64,000 bases of DNA. It comes from Rheinheimera mesophila (lineage in GTDB: Bacteria; Pseudomonadota; Gammaproteobacteria; Enterobacterales; Alteromonadaceae). Location: contig NZ_LAVS01000013.1 of the NCBI RefSeq assembly GCF_000986865.1, positions 20,067-84,066 on the forward strand, read 5' to 3'. Numbering within the stretch: position 1 is the stretch's first letter; each line of letters starts with the position of its first letter. The position numbers were made by a program, and so were the translations under genes. This document shows positions 47,656 through 56,147 of the stretch, in pieces. Under the pieces are notes generated by a model. The model was not told the origin of the DNA and searched no databases. It was given only the letters and a program-made list of their open reading frames with translations.

Positions 47656-47678
47656 TGGGGATTTGGTACAGAAAATTA

Positions 47679-47754
47679 TGGTGGACGCTACTGGGTTCGA
47701 ACCAGTGACCCCCGCCTTGTAAGGGCGATGCTCTCCCAGCTGAGCTAAGCGTCC
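47679..47754 (-). tRNA. tRNA-Val(UAC), copy 2
   Basis: As copy 1 but with a compensated acceptor pair (GGACGC/GCGTCC), showing independent but structure-preserving drift. Anticodon UAC, CCA encoded. Confidence 0.96.
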
Positions 47755-47775
47755 GGGGAATTCAGAACAAAAATA

Positions 47776-47851
47776 TGGTGGATGCTACTGGGTTCGAACC
47801 AGTGACCCCCGCCTTGTAAGGGCGGTGCTCTCCCAGCTGAGCTAAGCATCC
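47776..47851 (-). tRNA. tRNA-Val(UAC), copy 3
   Basis: Identical in its body to copy 1, anticodon UAC, CCA encoded. Confidence 0.96.
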
Positions 47852-47908
47852 TGGGCACAACACTAGGACTACAACGATTTCATCATCTCTTGGAGAATTT
47901 CAAAAAGA

Positions 47909-47984
47909 TGGTGGATGCTACTGGGATCGAACCAGTGACCCCCGCCTTGTAAGGGCGATGCTCTCCCGGCTGAGCTAAGCATCC
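47909..47984 (-). tRNA. tRNA-Val(UAC), copy 4 (promoter-proximal)
   Basis: First gene of the operon. It carries GATCGAA in the T loop region and a CCGGC instead of CCAGC D-arm variant; anticodon UAC, CCA encoded. Confidence 0.95.
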
Positions 47985-48002
47985 ATCGTGTGGTCGGCGG
48001 TC

Positions 48003-48030
48003 ATTATAGGGGGCTCGGTTTTTGTGTCAA
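48003..48030 (-). promoter_or_regulatory. Promoter of the tRNA-Val operon
   Basis: On the minus strand, perfect consensus TTGACA (48030-48025) and TATAAT (48008-48003) with a 16-nt spacer, followed by a GC-rich discriminator (GACCGCCGACC), as in stringently controlled stable-RNA promoters. Confidence 0.9.
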
Positions 48031-48128
48031 TACTATTTTTAGCTTTGTGAACCGTATGCTTTAAAAGTAAACAGTTAAATCTTTTGGCGCATCAGAGCTT
48101 CTCCCGTGCAATCACAGCTTTGCATTGG

Positions 48129-48134
48129 TACAAT
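48129..48134 (+). promoter_or_regulatory. Candidate -10 of gltX
   Basis: TACAAT, 35 nt before the start codon. The -35 region (GTGCAA at 17 nt) is weak. Confidence 0.35.
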
Positions 48135-48168
48135 AGCGCCCAATTTTTTGGCCTTCAGTGGATTTGTT

Positions 48169-49581
48169 ATGTCTATAGTTACTCGTTTCGCGCCAAGCCC
48201 TACAGGTTATCTGCACGTTGGTGGCGCCCGCACAGCGTTGTATAGCTGGCTGCATGCACGTAAAACCGGCGGTACTTTTATTCTGCGTATTGAAGACACA
48301 GATTTAGAGCGTTCATCACAGGAATCTGTCGACGCCATTTTAGAAGGGATGAAATGGTTAGGTCTGGATTACGACGACGGTCCTTATTATCAAACAAAAC
48401 GCTTTGATTTATATAAAGAAGTTGTGGCTCAGCTTTTGGCTGAAGGTAAAGCTTACAAATGCTTCTGTACTGTAGAAGAAGTCGACGCCATGCGTGAAGC
48501 GCAAATGGCGGCCGGTGAAAAACCAAAGTACAACGGCATGTGGCGCGACCGTACTGACCATCCTACAGATAAACCTTATGTCATTCGTTTTAAAAATCCG
48601 CTGGATGGTGTGGTGGTGATTGACGATTTAATCAAAGGCCGGATTGAGATTGCCAATGCGGAGCTGGACGATTTAATTATTGCCCGCAGTGACGGCACGC
48701 CCACTTATAACCTGACGGTGGTGGTGGACGACTGGAAAATGGGTATTACGCACGTGATTCGTGGTGACGACCATGTCAACAACACTCCACGTCAGATGAA
48801 TATTCTGGCGGCTTTAGGTGCCGACATTCCGAAGTATGCTCATGTGCCAATGATTTTAGGGGATGATGGTAAACGTTTATCCAAGCGTCATGGCGCTGTG
48901 GGTGTGATGCAATACCGTGACAATGGTTTCCTGCCAGAAGCTTTAATCAACTACTTAGTGCGGTTGGGATGGTCGCATGGCGATCAGGAAATTTTCAGCA
49001 AAGAGGAGCTGGTTGAGTTGTTTGATTTAAGCAACTGTAACCGCGCGCCTTCGGCCTTTAACACCGACAAGCTGATTTGGTTAAACCAGCATTACATGAA
49101 AACTCTTGCGCCGGATTATGTTGCCAGCCATTTAGCCTGGCATATCGCAGAGCAGAAACTGGATATCAGCACTGGCCCTGCGCTGACTGAACTGGTGAAA
49201 GTGCAGGCTGAACGGGTAAAAACCTTAAAAGAGCTGGTGGAAGTCAGCCGTTATTTCTACGAAGACTTCAGCGAGTTTGAAGAGAATGCCGCGAAAAAAC
49301 ACTTACGTCCGGTCGCTGCCGAACCTCTGGTTGCGGTTCAGACTAAACTGGCTGAACTGAATGACTGGTCCGTGGAGGCGTTGCATAAAGCCATCAATGA
49401 TGCGGCAGAGAGTTTAGGTTTAGGTATGGGCAAAGTAGGTATGCCTTTACGTGTAGCGGTTACAGGTGGCGGTAACTCACCCGCTTTGGATGCAACGCTT
49501 GCTCTGATCGGTAAAGAGCGGGTGTTAAAACGCATCAGCATGGCGCTGGAGTACATCAGCAACAGAGCCAACGAGCAATAA
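48169..49581 (+). CDS. gltX: Glutamyl-tRNA synthetase
   Basis: Class I synthetase charging tRNA-Glu. HIGH-type motif in [24 protein letters not shown]-type KRLSKRHG, zinc-like Cys segment around CFCTVEEVD, and the C-terminal anticodon-binding helical domain. The frame runs upstream to 48106, but the ATG at 48169 gives the conserved [13 protein letters not shown] start. Length is 470 aa. It is divergent from the tRNA-Val operon, the same pairing as gltX with valU-valX-valY in E. coli. An ERIC-like element starts directly at its stop codon. Confidence 0.97.
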   Translation: MSIVTRFAPSPTGYLHVGGARTALYSWLHARKTGGTFILRIEDTDLERSSQESVDAILEGMKWLGLDYDDGPYYQTKRFDLYKEVVAQLLAEGKAYKCFCTVEEVDAMREAQMAAGEKPKYNGMWRDRTDHPTDKPYVIRFKNPLDGVVVIDDLIKGRIEIANAELDDLIIARSDGTPTYNLTVVVDDWKMGITHVIRGDDHVNNTPRQMNILAALGADIPKYAHVPMILGDDGKRLSKRHGAVGVMQYRDNGFLPEALINYLVRLGWSHGDQEIFSKEELVELFDLSNCNRAPSAFNTDKLIWLNQHYMKTLAPDYVASHLAWHIAEQKLDISTGPALTELVKVQAERVKTLKELVEVSRYFYEDFSEFEENAAKKHLRPVAAEPLVAVQTKLAELNDWSVEALHKAINDAAESLGLGMGKVGMPLRVAVTGGGNSPALDATLALIGKERVLKRISMALEYISNRANEQ

Positions 49582-49706
49582 TACCCTTCGTACTTGAAGC
49601 TGCAGCTTTGTTGACTAAGTGCTCTCGCCCCAGTCACATAGGTTCACTATGCTCCTGGGGTCCCCTGCACTTGTCGCCTCGCTACAACTCCAATTACTTT
49701 GGTTAT
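49581..49706 (+). repeat. ERIC-like palindromic element, copy C
   Basis: 126 nt: left end ATACCCTTCGTACTTGAAGC overlapping the A of the gltX TAA, core CCCCAGTCACATAG / CTATGCTCCTGGGG, right end CAACTCCAATTACTTTGGTTAT. Confidence 0.88.
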
Positions 49707-49716
49707 GAATCGTAGC

Positions 49717-49735
49717 GGCGACCTTTAGGGTCGCC
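49717..49735 (+). repeat. Short REP-like hairpin
   Basis: GGCGACC tttag GGTCGCC, 7-bp perfect stem preceded by GTAGC. It lies between copy C and the DUF481 gene. Confidence 0.4.
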
Positions 49736-49823
49736 TGTCTTGCGTCAAAATCTGCTTCAGCAAGGCTGCATTCATTTGTAGCTGTCAAAATCATTATTAT
49801 TTTTTTAAGAAGGGTTATACAAG

Positions 49824-50603
49824 ATGCGTTTAGTCGTCGCATTGTCAGCGGTATTGTTGTGTGCAACAGTTTCTGTTCAGGCACAGGAATTTCAACTAAA
49901 ACATGGTGAAGAGGAAAACACTATTCCGCCCTGGGCTGGGGATGTCGAAGTGGGGGTCGTGTTAAGTCGTGGTAATACCGAAGCGACAGCAGTGCGGACT
50001 AATGCTGAATTAAAACATGAACTGGAAGATTTCCGTAACAAATACTTTATTCAGACCTTATTACAACGCAACACTCAAACCAACAGCGCCACGGGTGAAA
50101 GAGAAGACAACACCACAGGCCAGCGGGTTGGGGTTACCGCACAAAGTAACTATAAGTTTTTCCGCTCAGATAGCAGTTTGTTTGGCCGTGCCGCTTATTT
50201 AAACGATCGTTTTGGTGCTTTCCGTGAACAATCTTCCATCGCGGTCGGTTATGCCAACAGATTGTACGAAGATGGACAGAACTATTTTGATTTCGAAACC
50301 GGTCCCGGTGTGGCGTATGACAGACCATCCGAAGGCGAGAGCAACTCAGGTATGATTTGGTACGCCGCTGGTAACTTTGAGTATCACTTCTCAGAAACCA
50401 GTAAGTTTAAACAAACGCTGGAGTATGCCATTTCTTTGGATGGCCACAACACCAGCTACACCAGCCGTAGCGCGGTAACAGCGCAAATCAGCAACCAATT
50501 GGCACTGCGTTTAAGCCTGAATATCAAATACGATTCAGATGTAGGTGTGGATAAGAAGAGCACAGACTCAGAAACCGCTGCTTCTATCGTTTATTCGTTT
50601 TAA
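49824..50603 (+). CDS. DUF481 outer-membrane beta-barrel protein
   Basis: Signal peptide MRLVVALSAVLLCATVSVQA, then alternating amphipathic strands and the DUF481 pattern: WAGDVEVGVVLSRGNTEATAVRTNAELKHE, ending in a C-terminal aromatic residue (SIVYSF) as expected for BAM-assembled barrels. Length is 259 aa. YdiY-like proteins belong here; the function is unknown, although some respond to acid. An AAGAAGGG site precedes the ATG. Confidence 0.85.
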   Translation: MRLVVALSAVLLCATVSVQAQEFQLKHGEEENTIPPWAGDVEVGVVLSRGNTEATAVRTNAELKHELEDFRNKYFIQTLLQRNTQTNSATGEREDNTTGQRVGVTAQSNYKFFRSDSSLFGRAAYLNDRFGAFREQSSIAVGYANRLYEDGQNYFDFETGPGVAYDRPSEGESNSGMIWYAAGNFEYHFSETSKFKQTLEYAISLDGHNTSYTSRSAVTAQISNQLALRLSLNIKYDSDVGVDKKSTDSETAASIVYSF

Positions 50604-50640
50604 AGAAAAAGGGGACCAGCAATGCTTCCCTTTGTTGATC

Positions 50641-50764
50641 AGCCTAAGTAATTGGAGTTGCAGCGCGACGACAAGGGATTGAGACCCTAGGAGCATAGTT
50701 GCCTATGCGACTGGGGCGAGAGCGCGCAGTCAACAAAGCTGCGGCTTCAGGTACGACGGGTATC
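50641..50764 (-). repeat. ERIC-like palindromic element, copy D1 (tandem)
   Basis: 124-nt unit, AGCCTAAGTAATTGGAG at the left end and TACGACGGGTATC at the right. It differs from the adjacent copy D2 at one interior base (CCCTAGG versus CCCCAGG). Confidence 0.9.
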
Positions 50765-50884
50765 AGCCTAAGTAATTGGAGTTGCAGCGCGACGACAAGG
50801 GATTGAGACCCCAGGAGCATAGTTGCCTATGCGACTGGGGCGAGAGCGCGCAGTCAACAAAGCTGCGGCTTCAGGTACGACGGC
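50765..50884 (-). repeat. ERIC-like palindromic element, copy D2 (tandem)
   Basis: Second unit of a direct 124-nt duplication. Its CCGTCGTACCTGAAG end lies 4 nt past the serA stop on the minus strand. Confidence 0.9.
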
Positions 50885-50887
50885 TGA

Positions 50888-52114
50888 TTAGTGTAAGACC
50901 CGGGCGCGTAATGTCCCTGGAATCGCCTTCAACTCATTCAGTGCCAATTCGTGATCCACTGAATCTATATCGATCACCACATAACCAATTTCTGCATTGG
51001 TTTGTAAGTACTGACCCGAAATGTTAATGCCATGCTTAGCAAAAGCTTCGTTGATTTTGGTCAGCATACCCGGCTGGTTTTTGTGGATATGCAGCAAACG
51101 TGAACGGCCTTTGTGCTCAGGCAATGATACTTCAGGGAAATTCACCGCCGACAGGGTCGAACCGTTGTCGCTGTATTTCACCATCTTGCCTGCCACTTCA
51201 AAGCCGATATTCTCCTGTGCTTCTTGAGTTGAACCGCCAATATGTGGCGTCAGGATCACATTGTCGAATTCGCGCAGCGGGCTAATAAATTCTTCATCAT
51301 TGCTGGTCGGTTCTACAGGGAATACGTCAATGGCGGCACCGGCCAGTTTTTTTGCTTTCATCACGGCCGCTAAAGCGTCAATATCGACCACAGTACCGCG
51401 TGAAGCGTTGATCAAAATACTGCCTTGTTTCATCAGATCCAATTCAGCTTCGCCGATCATATTTTTGGTCTGCGCTGTTTCAGGCACATGCAAAGTCACC
51501 ACGTCTGAGGTTTTTAGCAAAGTGCCAAAATCGACCTGAGTGGCGTTTCCTAACACCAGCTTGTCTTCGATATCGTAAAACTGCACCCGCATACCGATGT
51601 TTTCCGCCATGATGCTCAACTGAGTACCAATATGACCGTAACCAATAATACCTAAGGTTTTACCACGGGCTTCAAAGGACTGGGTTGCCGTTTTTTGCCA
51701 GATACCACGGTGTGCTGCGGCATTGCGCTCCGGAATACCCCGCAGCAACATAATAATCTGGCCTAACACCAATTCAGCCACAGAGCGGGTATTGGAAAAA
51801 GGCGCGTTAAAGACCGGAATACCGCGTAGCAGCGCAGCGTCTAAATCGACTTGATTGGTGCCTATGCAGAAGCAGCCTATTGCTGCCAGTTTTGTGGCCG
51901 CATCCAACACTTTTTCAGTCAGTTGGGTACGTGAGCGAATACCAATAAAATGCACATCACGGATTTTTTCAATCAGTTCAGCTTCATCCAAAGAGGTTTT
52001 CAGATACTCAATGTTGCTGTAGCCCTGATTCTTAAAGCTTTGCACCGCACTTTGGTGCAAACCTTCCAGTAACAGGATCTTGATCTTGTCTTTGGGCAGC
52101 GAAAATTTTTCCAT
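50888..52114 (-). CDS. serA: D-3-phosphoglycerate dehydrogenase
   Basis: First step of serine synthesis. Substrate domain with IGIRSRTQL, Rossmann motif GYGHIGTQ, catalytic Arg-Glu-His set (NASRGTVVD, the Glu region near IDVFPVEP, and TPHIGGSTQEAQ) and a C-terminal ACT domain (NQPGMLTKINEAFAKHGINISGQYL) for serine inhibition. Length is 408 aa. An upstream in-frame extension to 52339 runs into rpiA and is rejected; the ATG at 52114 has AGAGAAG. It sits 32 nt after rpiA on the same strand. Confidence 0.96.
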   Translation of the reverse strand: MEKFSLPKDKIKILLLEGLHQSAVQSFKNQGYSNIEYLKTSLDEAELIEKIRDVHFIGIRSRTQLTEKVLDAATKLAAIGCFCIGTNQVDLDAALLRGIPVFNAPFSNTRSVAELVLGQIIMLLRGIPERNAAAHRGIWQKTATQSFEARGKTLGIIGYGHIGTQLSIMAENIGMRVQFYDIEDKLVLGNATQVDFGTLLKTSDVVTLHVPETAQTKNMIGEAELDLMKQGSILINASRGTVVDIDALAAVMKAKKLAGAAIDVFPVEPTSNDEEFISPLREFDNVILTPHIGGSTQEAQENIGFEVAGKMVKYSDNGSTLSAVNFPEVSLPEHKGRSRLLHIHKNQPGMLTKINEAFAKHGINISGQYLQTNAEIGYVVIDIDSVDHELALNELKAIPGTLRARVLH

Positions 52115-52146
52115 TTTACTTCTCTTTAACTTGTTGCAATTTAAAT

Positions 52147-52803
52147 TCAGTTTAAGATTTTTGTGCCTTCGGCCGTTCCTACCAGAACTATATCTGCCGC
52201 ACGGCGGGCAAAAATACCGTTGGTGACGACGCCGACCAGGTTGTTGATTTGTTGTTCTAATTGTTCTGGCTCTGTAATGCGAAGGCCATGTACATCTAAA
52301 ATAATATTGCCGTTGTCGGTCACAACCTGCTCGCGCCACACAGGGCGGCCGCCTAATTTTTCCAGCTCACGCGCCACATAAGCACGGGCCATCGGAATCA
52401 CTTCCACAGGTAAAGGAAATGTGCCGAGCACTTCGACTTGTTTGGTTTGATCGACAATACAAACAAACTTTTCCGCCACAGCCGCAACAATTTTTTCGCG
52501 GGTAAGGGCTGCGCCACCACCTTTAATCATATGCTTTTGCGGGTTAATTTCGTCTGCACCATCGACATAAACACCAAAAGTTTCTACCTCGTTTAAGTCC
52601 AGTACCTGAATACCTAAAGCGCGCATTTTTTCGGTGGATTGCACTGAGCTGGACACCGCCCCTTTGATCTGATCTTTGATGGTCGCCAGGGCGTCAATAA
52701 AGTGATTCACAGTGGAACCTGTACCAACACCGACAATAGTTCCCGTCGTTACATAATCTAAAGCTGCCCAGGCAGCGGCTTTTTTCATCTGATCTTGAGT
52801 CAT
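52147..52803 (-). CDS. rpiA: Ribose-5-phosphate isomerase A
   Basis: Interconverts ribose-5- and ribulose-5-phosphate. [12 protein letters not shown] phosphate loop, DGADEI with catalytic Asp, and [11 protein letters not shown] with catalytic Lys. Length is 218 aa. The ribosome site before the ATG at 52803 is weak (GGTACCCC). Next to serA as in E. coli. Confidence 0.96.
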   Translation of the reverse strand: MTQDQMKKAAAWAALDYVTTGTIVGVGTGSTVNHFIDALATIKDQIKGAVSSSVQSTEKMRALGIQVLDLNEVETFGVYVDGADEINPQKHMIKGGGAALTREKIVAAVAEKFVCIVDQTKQVEVLGTFPLPVEVIPMARAYVARELEKLGGRPVWREQVVTDNGNIILDVHGLRITEPEQLEQQINNLVGVVTNGIFARRAADIVLVGTAEGTKILN

Positions 52804-52917
52804 TGGGGTACCGTTTTTGTTTTACTACGTTTAGCCATACAGATGGATAGTAGCCGAAAAGGGGGATCGGGCAAAAGGGGCAAAAGGCAAAACAGCAGAA
52901 AGAATTTTAGTATTTAC

Positions 52918-53508
52918 TTATTGTTCACTAAAAGTACGAAAACGGCTGGGAGTACAGATAGCCGGCAGAGGAATATCCCAGGCTTCGACTGGCACTGATT
53001 CGACTTGCTGACAATCATGGGCTAAGCCGATCAGCGCTGGCTTTTCTGACGAATGTTCAAGCTGACTTAAGGTTCTGTCATAAAAGCCGCCGCCCATACC
53101 TAAACGTTGACCTTGAGCGTCAAAAGCCACCAAAGGGGTAAAAATCAGATCCAACTGGCTGACAGGGCAGAGCAGACTGCAATTCAGCTCAGGCTCGCCT
53201 ATGCCGAACTGATTGGGTTTTAACGTTGTTGCCGCAGTATAAAGCTGAAACACCAGATAACCTTGCACCACAGGATGCAACAATGGCAGGTATAGGCTTT
53301 TACCTTGCTGCCACAGGGCCTGGATCAAGGGGCTGGTATCCAGCTCACCATCATTGGTCAGATACAAAGCGATATGCTGCGCTTGTTGTACTTCAGGGCG
53401 AGGCAGTAACTGCTTTACTAAATCCAGACTGGCCTGATGCTGCTGCTCTGCAGATAAAGAGCGGCGCAAATGACGAATATGGCTGCGAAGCTGTTGGCGT
53501 GAAGTCAA
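52918..53508 (-). CDS. fau: 5-formyltetrahydrofolate cyclo-ligase
   Basis: YgfA/MTHFS: converts 5-formyl-THF to 5,10-methenyl-THF using ATP. N-terminal LRSHIRHLRRSLS, the substrate loop TLKPNQFGIGEPE and the ATP/Mg motif RLGMGGGFYDRTL. Length is 196 aa. It is directly downstream of the 6S RNA gene, an association conserved across gammaproteobacteria, so the two are probably cotranscribed. It also fits the one-carbon theme of the gcv genes nearby. Confidence 0.94.
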   Translation of the reverse strand: MTSRQQLRSHIRHLRRSLSAEQQHQASLDLVKQLLPRPEVQQAQHIALYLTNDGELDTSPLIQALWQQGKSLYLPLLHPVVQGYLVFQLYTAATTLKPNQFGIGEPELNCSLLCPVSQLDLIFTPLVAFDAQGQRLGMGGGFYDRTLSQLEHSSEKPALIGLAHDCQQVESVPVEAWDIPLPAICTPSRFRTFSEQ

Positions 53509-53607
53509 AACACTGAACCTGAAGTGTGAATGGTAAAAGGGACTATAAAACAGAAAGGCTTAGCTGCAAAGTTGAGGTTTTAACAACGCAGGATTTATCC
53601 AATAAAT

Positions 53608-53790
53608 TGTTCTCCGAATTGCCGTGTCAGGTATTAGCCCTTGAACCTAAGGTTCAAGGCGGGAGTCAGTTGTCACCGTAGGCTTCTCGGTACGGGCCGA
53701 GCCTGCACAAAAGCAACAAAAAAGAGCCCCTTTAAAAAAACAATTATCGGCTCAGGGACATCTACCTAATCACTAACAACCCAGAGAACA
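53608..53790 (-). ncRNA. ssrS: 6S RNA
   Basis: Regulator that binds sigma-70 RNA polymerase by mimicking an open promoter. Conserved segments on the minus strand are CCCTGAGCCGATAAT, GCTCGGCCCGTACCGAGAAGCC and CCTTGAACCTTAGGTTCAAGG. The closing stem pairs TTCTCTG near the 5' end with CGGAGAA near the 3' end. Length is about 183 nt, as in E. coli. A TATACT -10 sits about 7 nt upstream. It lies between zapA and fau, exactly the conserved context. The ends are estimated. Confidence 0.94.
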
Positions 53791-53816
53791 CTGTAAGTAT
53801 AACACTGGCTTTTTGA

Positions 53817-54122
53817 TTATTCTGCCTTCTTTTTCACTTCCACGAGCTCATTGCATAAATTTAACGCAATCATCAGCAGAACATCTTCGTTCATGTGTAC
53901 ACCGGGTTTGAATTTTGTACTGGCGACCCGCTGTTCCAGTTCATCAATAGCCGCTTGTAGCCGCTGTTCTTCACCCACAGGGCAGGAGACTTTTAATACC
54001 CGGCCTAATACCGAAATCGTCAATTGTTTAGGTTTGGTACTGGCGGCTGGTTTAACAGCAGGTTTTTTCACCACGGCTTCGGCTGGTGGTGGGTCTACAG
54101 GACGAAATTTACGTAAATGCAT
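53817..54122 (-). CDS. zapA: Cell division protein ZapA with N-terminal extension
   Basis: FtsZ-ring-associated protein. The ZapA core begins LTISVLGRVLKVSCPVGEEQRLQAAIDEL and ends in the coiled-coil region. It is preceded by about 35 extra residues rich in Pro/Lys/Ala (PPPAEAVVKKPAVKPA), not found in E. coli ZapA. The ATG at 54122 has GGGA upstream; there is no Met nearer the core, although a non-ATG internal start cannot be excluded. Length is 101 aa. It is divergent from ygfB, as in E. coli. Confidence 0.88.
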   Translation of the reverse strand: MHLRKFRPVDPPPAEAVVKKPAVKPAASTKPKQLTISVLGRVLKVSCPVGEEQRLQAAIDELEQRVASTKFKPGVHMNEDVLLMIALNLCNELVEVKKKAE

Positions 54123-54224
54123 GATAGTTCCCTTGGGCCTGCGATTGGGGCGTCCATCTGTTGGCGGGTAGAACCAGCAAATGGTAGGATAGCAGCCTTG
54201 AAAAGTCGCTTGGGCCGAAAAATT

Positions 54225-54806
54225 ATGACGACAGACAGTTTTAAATCTTACGATCACTGGACCAGTTTACTGGATCAATCCTACCTGATGGCGTCGGCCG
54301 CCGAGGTACATGGTTTGATCGCAGGTTTGCTAAGTGCGGGAGTGAGCGCAGAACCGGCGAAGATTTTACCAGTTCTGCACGACTTCTTAAATGACGGACA
54401 AGCCTTATCTGCGCCTGTTAAAGCAGATATTTCTGATTTAATAGTGCAAACGTATGAATCTTTGGCACAGACCGACTACTCCTTTGCCTTATTGCTGCCA
54501 GGCGATGATGATTCACTGCCAGAACGGCTGGAAGCTATGGTCGAATGGACCCAGTCATTTTTAGTAGGTTTTGCTATTCAGCAGAACGACTTATCCTTGT
54601 GCTCTGCTGATGTCAAAGATGCGATAGAACAACTGACCGAAATCACCAAAATTGACGTATTTGCCATAGACGACAACAGCGCTGAGAGTAACGAAGAATC
54701 GTACTTTTTAGTGCTGGAGCATATACGATTAATGGTACTGACCTGCTTTAACGAAGTAGGGCTGAAATTCAGCAAAAATGAAGTTCAGAATAAAACTTTG
54801 CATTAA
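54225..54806 (+). CDS. ygfB: UPF0149 family protein YgfB
   Basis: All-helical UPF0149 protein: SAAEVHGLIAGLLSAG, LLPGDDDSLPERLEAMVEWTQSFLVGF and YFLVLEHIRLMVL are the family blocks. Length is 193 aa. In Pseudomonas YgfB has been tied to AlpA-dependent regulation; the role here is unknown. The ATG at 54225 is chosen over an in-frame ATG at 54117 that would overlap zapA. First gene of ygfB-pepP-ubiH-ubiI. Confidence 0.92.
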   Translation: MTTDSFKSYDHWTSLLDQSYLMASAAEVHGLIAGLLSAGVSAEPAKILPVLHDFLNDGQALSAPVKADISDLIVQTYESLAQTDYSFALLLPGDDDSLPERLEAMVEWTQSFLVGFAIQQNDLSLCSADVKDAIEQLTEITKIDVFAIDDNSAESNEESYFLVLEHIRLMVLTCFNEVGLKFSKNEVQNKTLH

Positions 54807-54818
54807 GAGCCTTTCGCA

Positions 54819-56147
54819 ATGAATTTGAGTCTCCATCAAACCAGACGTGAGCGCTTGCTTACATCTATCCCGGACAACAGCGTGGTGTTAGTTCCGGCCG
54901 CAGTCGAGTTAACCCGCAGCCGTGATACCGAATATCCATTTCGTCAGGACAGTGACTTCTTTTATCTGACAGGGTTTAACGAACCTGATGCGTTGTTGAT
55001 CCTCAGCAAAGACAGCACCGGCGCTACCTCCAGTTTGCTGTTATGCCGCCCGAAAGACCCACTGGCGGAAATCTGGCAAGGCCGTCGTTTAGGGCCGGAG
55101 CAAGCCAAAACCGTGTTGGGTGTAGAGGCATTACCGATAACAGAGCTGGATAACGAGCTGTTAAAGGCGCTGAATCAAAGAACTACGCTTTATTATGCGC
55201 AAGGCACTTATGCTGAATTCGACGCCAAAGTCGCTGCTACTTTAGCCACCTTACGGCTTTATCCAAAAAGGGGTTATGTGGCACCTACAGTGCAGCAGGA
55301 TTTACGGCCTGTGACGGCTGAAATGCGTTTGTTTAAAGATGAACACGAAATAAAGCTGATGCGTAAAGCAGGCAGTATCAGTGCTAAAGCGCATAAAAGA
55401 GCGATGCAAGAGGCCAAAGCCGGTGTGTGGGAATATCAGCTCGAAGCTGCTATTTTGCATGAGTTTGCGATGCACGGCGCGCGTTTTCCTGGGTATAACT
55501 GCATAGTAGGTGCAGGTGAAAACGGCTGTATATTGCATTACACCGACAACAGCAGTCAGCTTCAGGACGGCGATTTAGTGCTGATTGACGCTGGCGCTGA
55601 GTATCAGGGCTATACGGCCGATATTACCCGTACTTTCCCGGTCAGCGGCAAATTCAGCACGGAACAGGCCGCGGTGTATCAGGTGGTACTGAATGCGCAG
55701 TACGCCGCTTGTGCGAAGGTGAAGCCTGGCAATACATTTAAAGATGCGCTCGACGCTGCTTGTTTAGAACTGACCAAAGGTTTACTGGAATTAGGCATTT
55801 TACAGGGCGAGCTGGAGCAGCTTTTGAAAGACAACGCCTGCAAAGCCTATTTTATCCATGGTTTAGGCCACTGGTTAGGGCTGGATGTGCATGATGTTGG
55901 CGCTTACAAACTGGCTGGTGAAGAGCGGCCTTTTGCACCTGGGATGGTGTTAACCATAGAGCCGGGTTTGTATATCCCCACCGGCTCGCCTTGTGATCCG
56001 AAGTGGTGGGGCCTGGCGGTGCGGATTGAGGATGATGTACTGGTGACAGCCCTAGGTCACGATAATTTAACCGAGTCAGTTCCCAAAGAAATCGCTGAAA
56101 TCGAAGCCTTAATGGCACAGAGCCACAGCGAAAACAGGATGGATTGA
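54819..56147 (+). CDS. pepP: Xaa-Pro aminopeptidase
   Basis: Dinuclear-manganese aminopeptidase P. Metal ligands in DAGAEYQGYTADITRTFP, HGLGHWLGLDVHDVG, TIEPGLYIP and the final RIEDDVLVT; N-terminal domain starts LHQTRRERLLTSIPDNSVV. Length is 442 aa. It is 12 nt after ygfB and coupled to ubiH through TGATG. Confidence 0.96.
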   Translation: MNLSLHQTRRERLLTSIPDNSVVLVPAAVELTRSRDTEYPFRQDSDFFYLTGFNEPDALLILSKDSTGATSSLLLCRPKDPLAEIWQGRRLGPEQAKTVLGVEALPITELDNELLKALNQRTTLYYAQGTYAEFDAKVAATLATLRLYPKRGYVAPTVQQDLRPVTAEMRLFKDEHEIKLMRKAGSISAKAHKRAMQEAKAGVWEYQLEAAILHEFAMHGARFPGYNCIVGAGENGCILHYTDNSSQLQDGDLVLIDAGAEYQGYTADITRTFPVSGKFSTEQAAVYQVVLNAQYAACAKVKPGNTFKDALDAACLELTKGLLELGILQGELEQLLKDNACKAYFIHGLGHWLGLDVHDVGAYKLAGEERPFAPGMVLTIEPGLYIPTGSPCDPKWWGLAVRIEDDVLVTALGHDNLTESVPKEIAEIEALMAQSHSENRMD

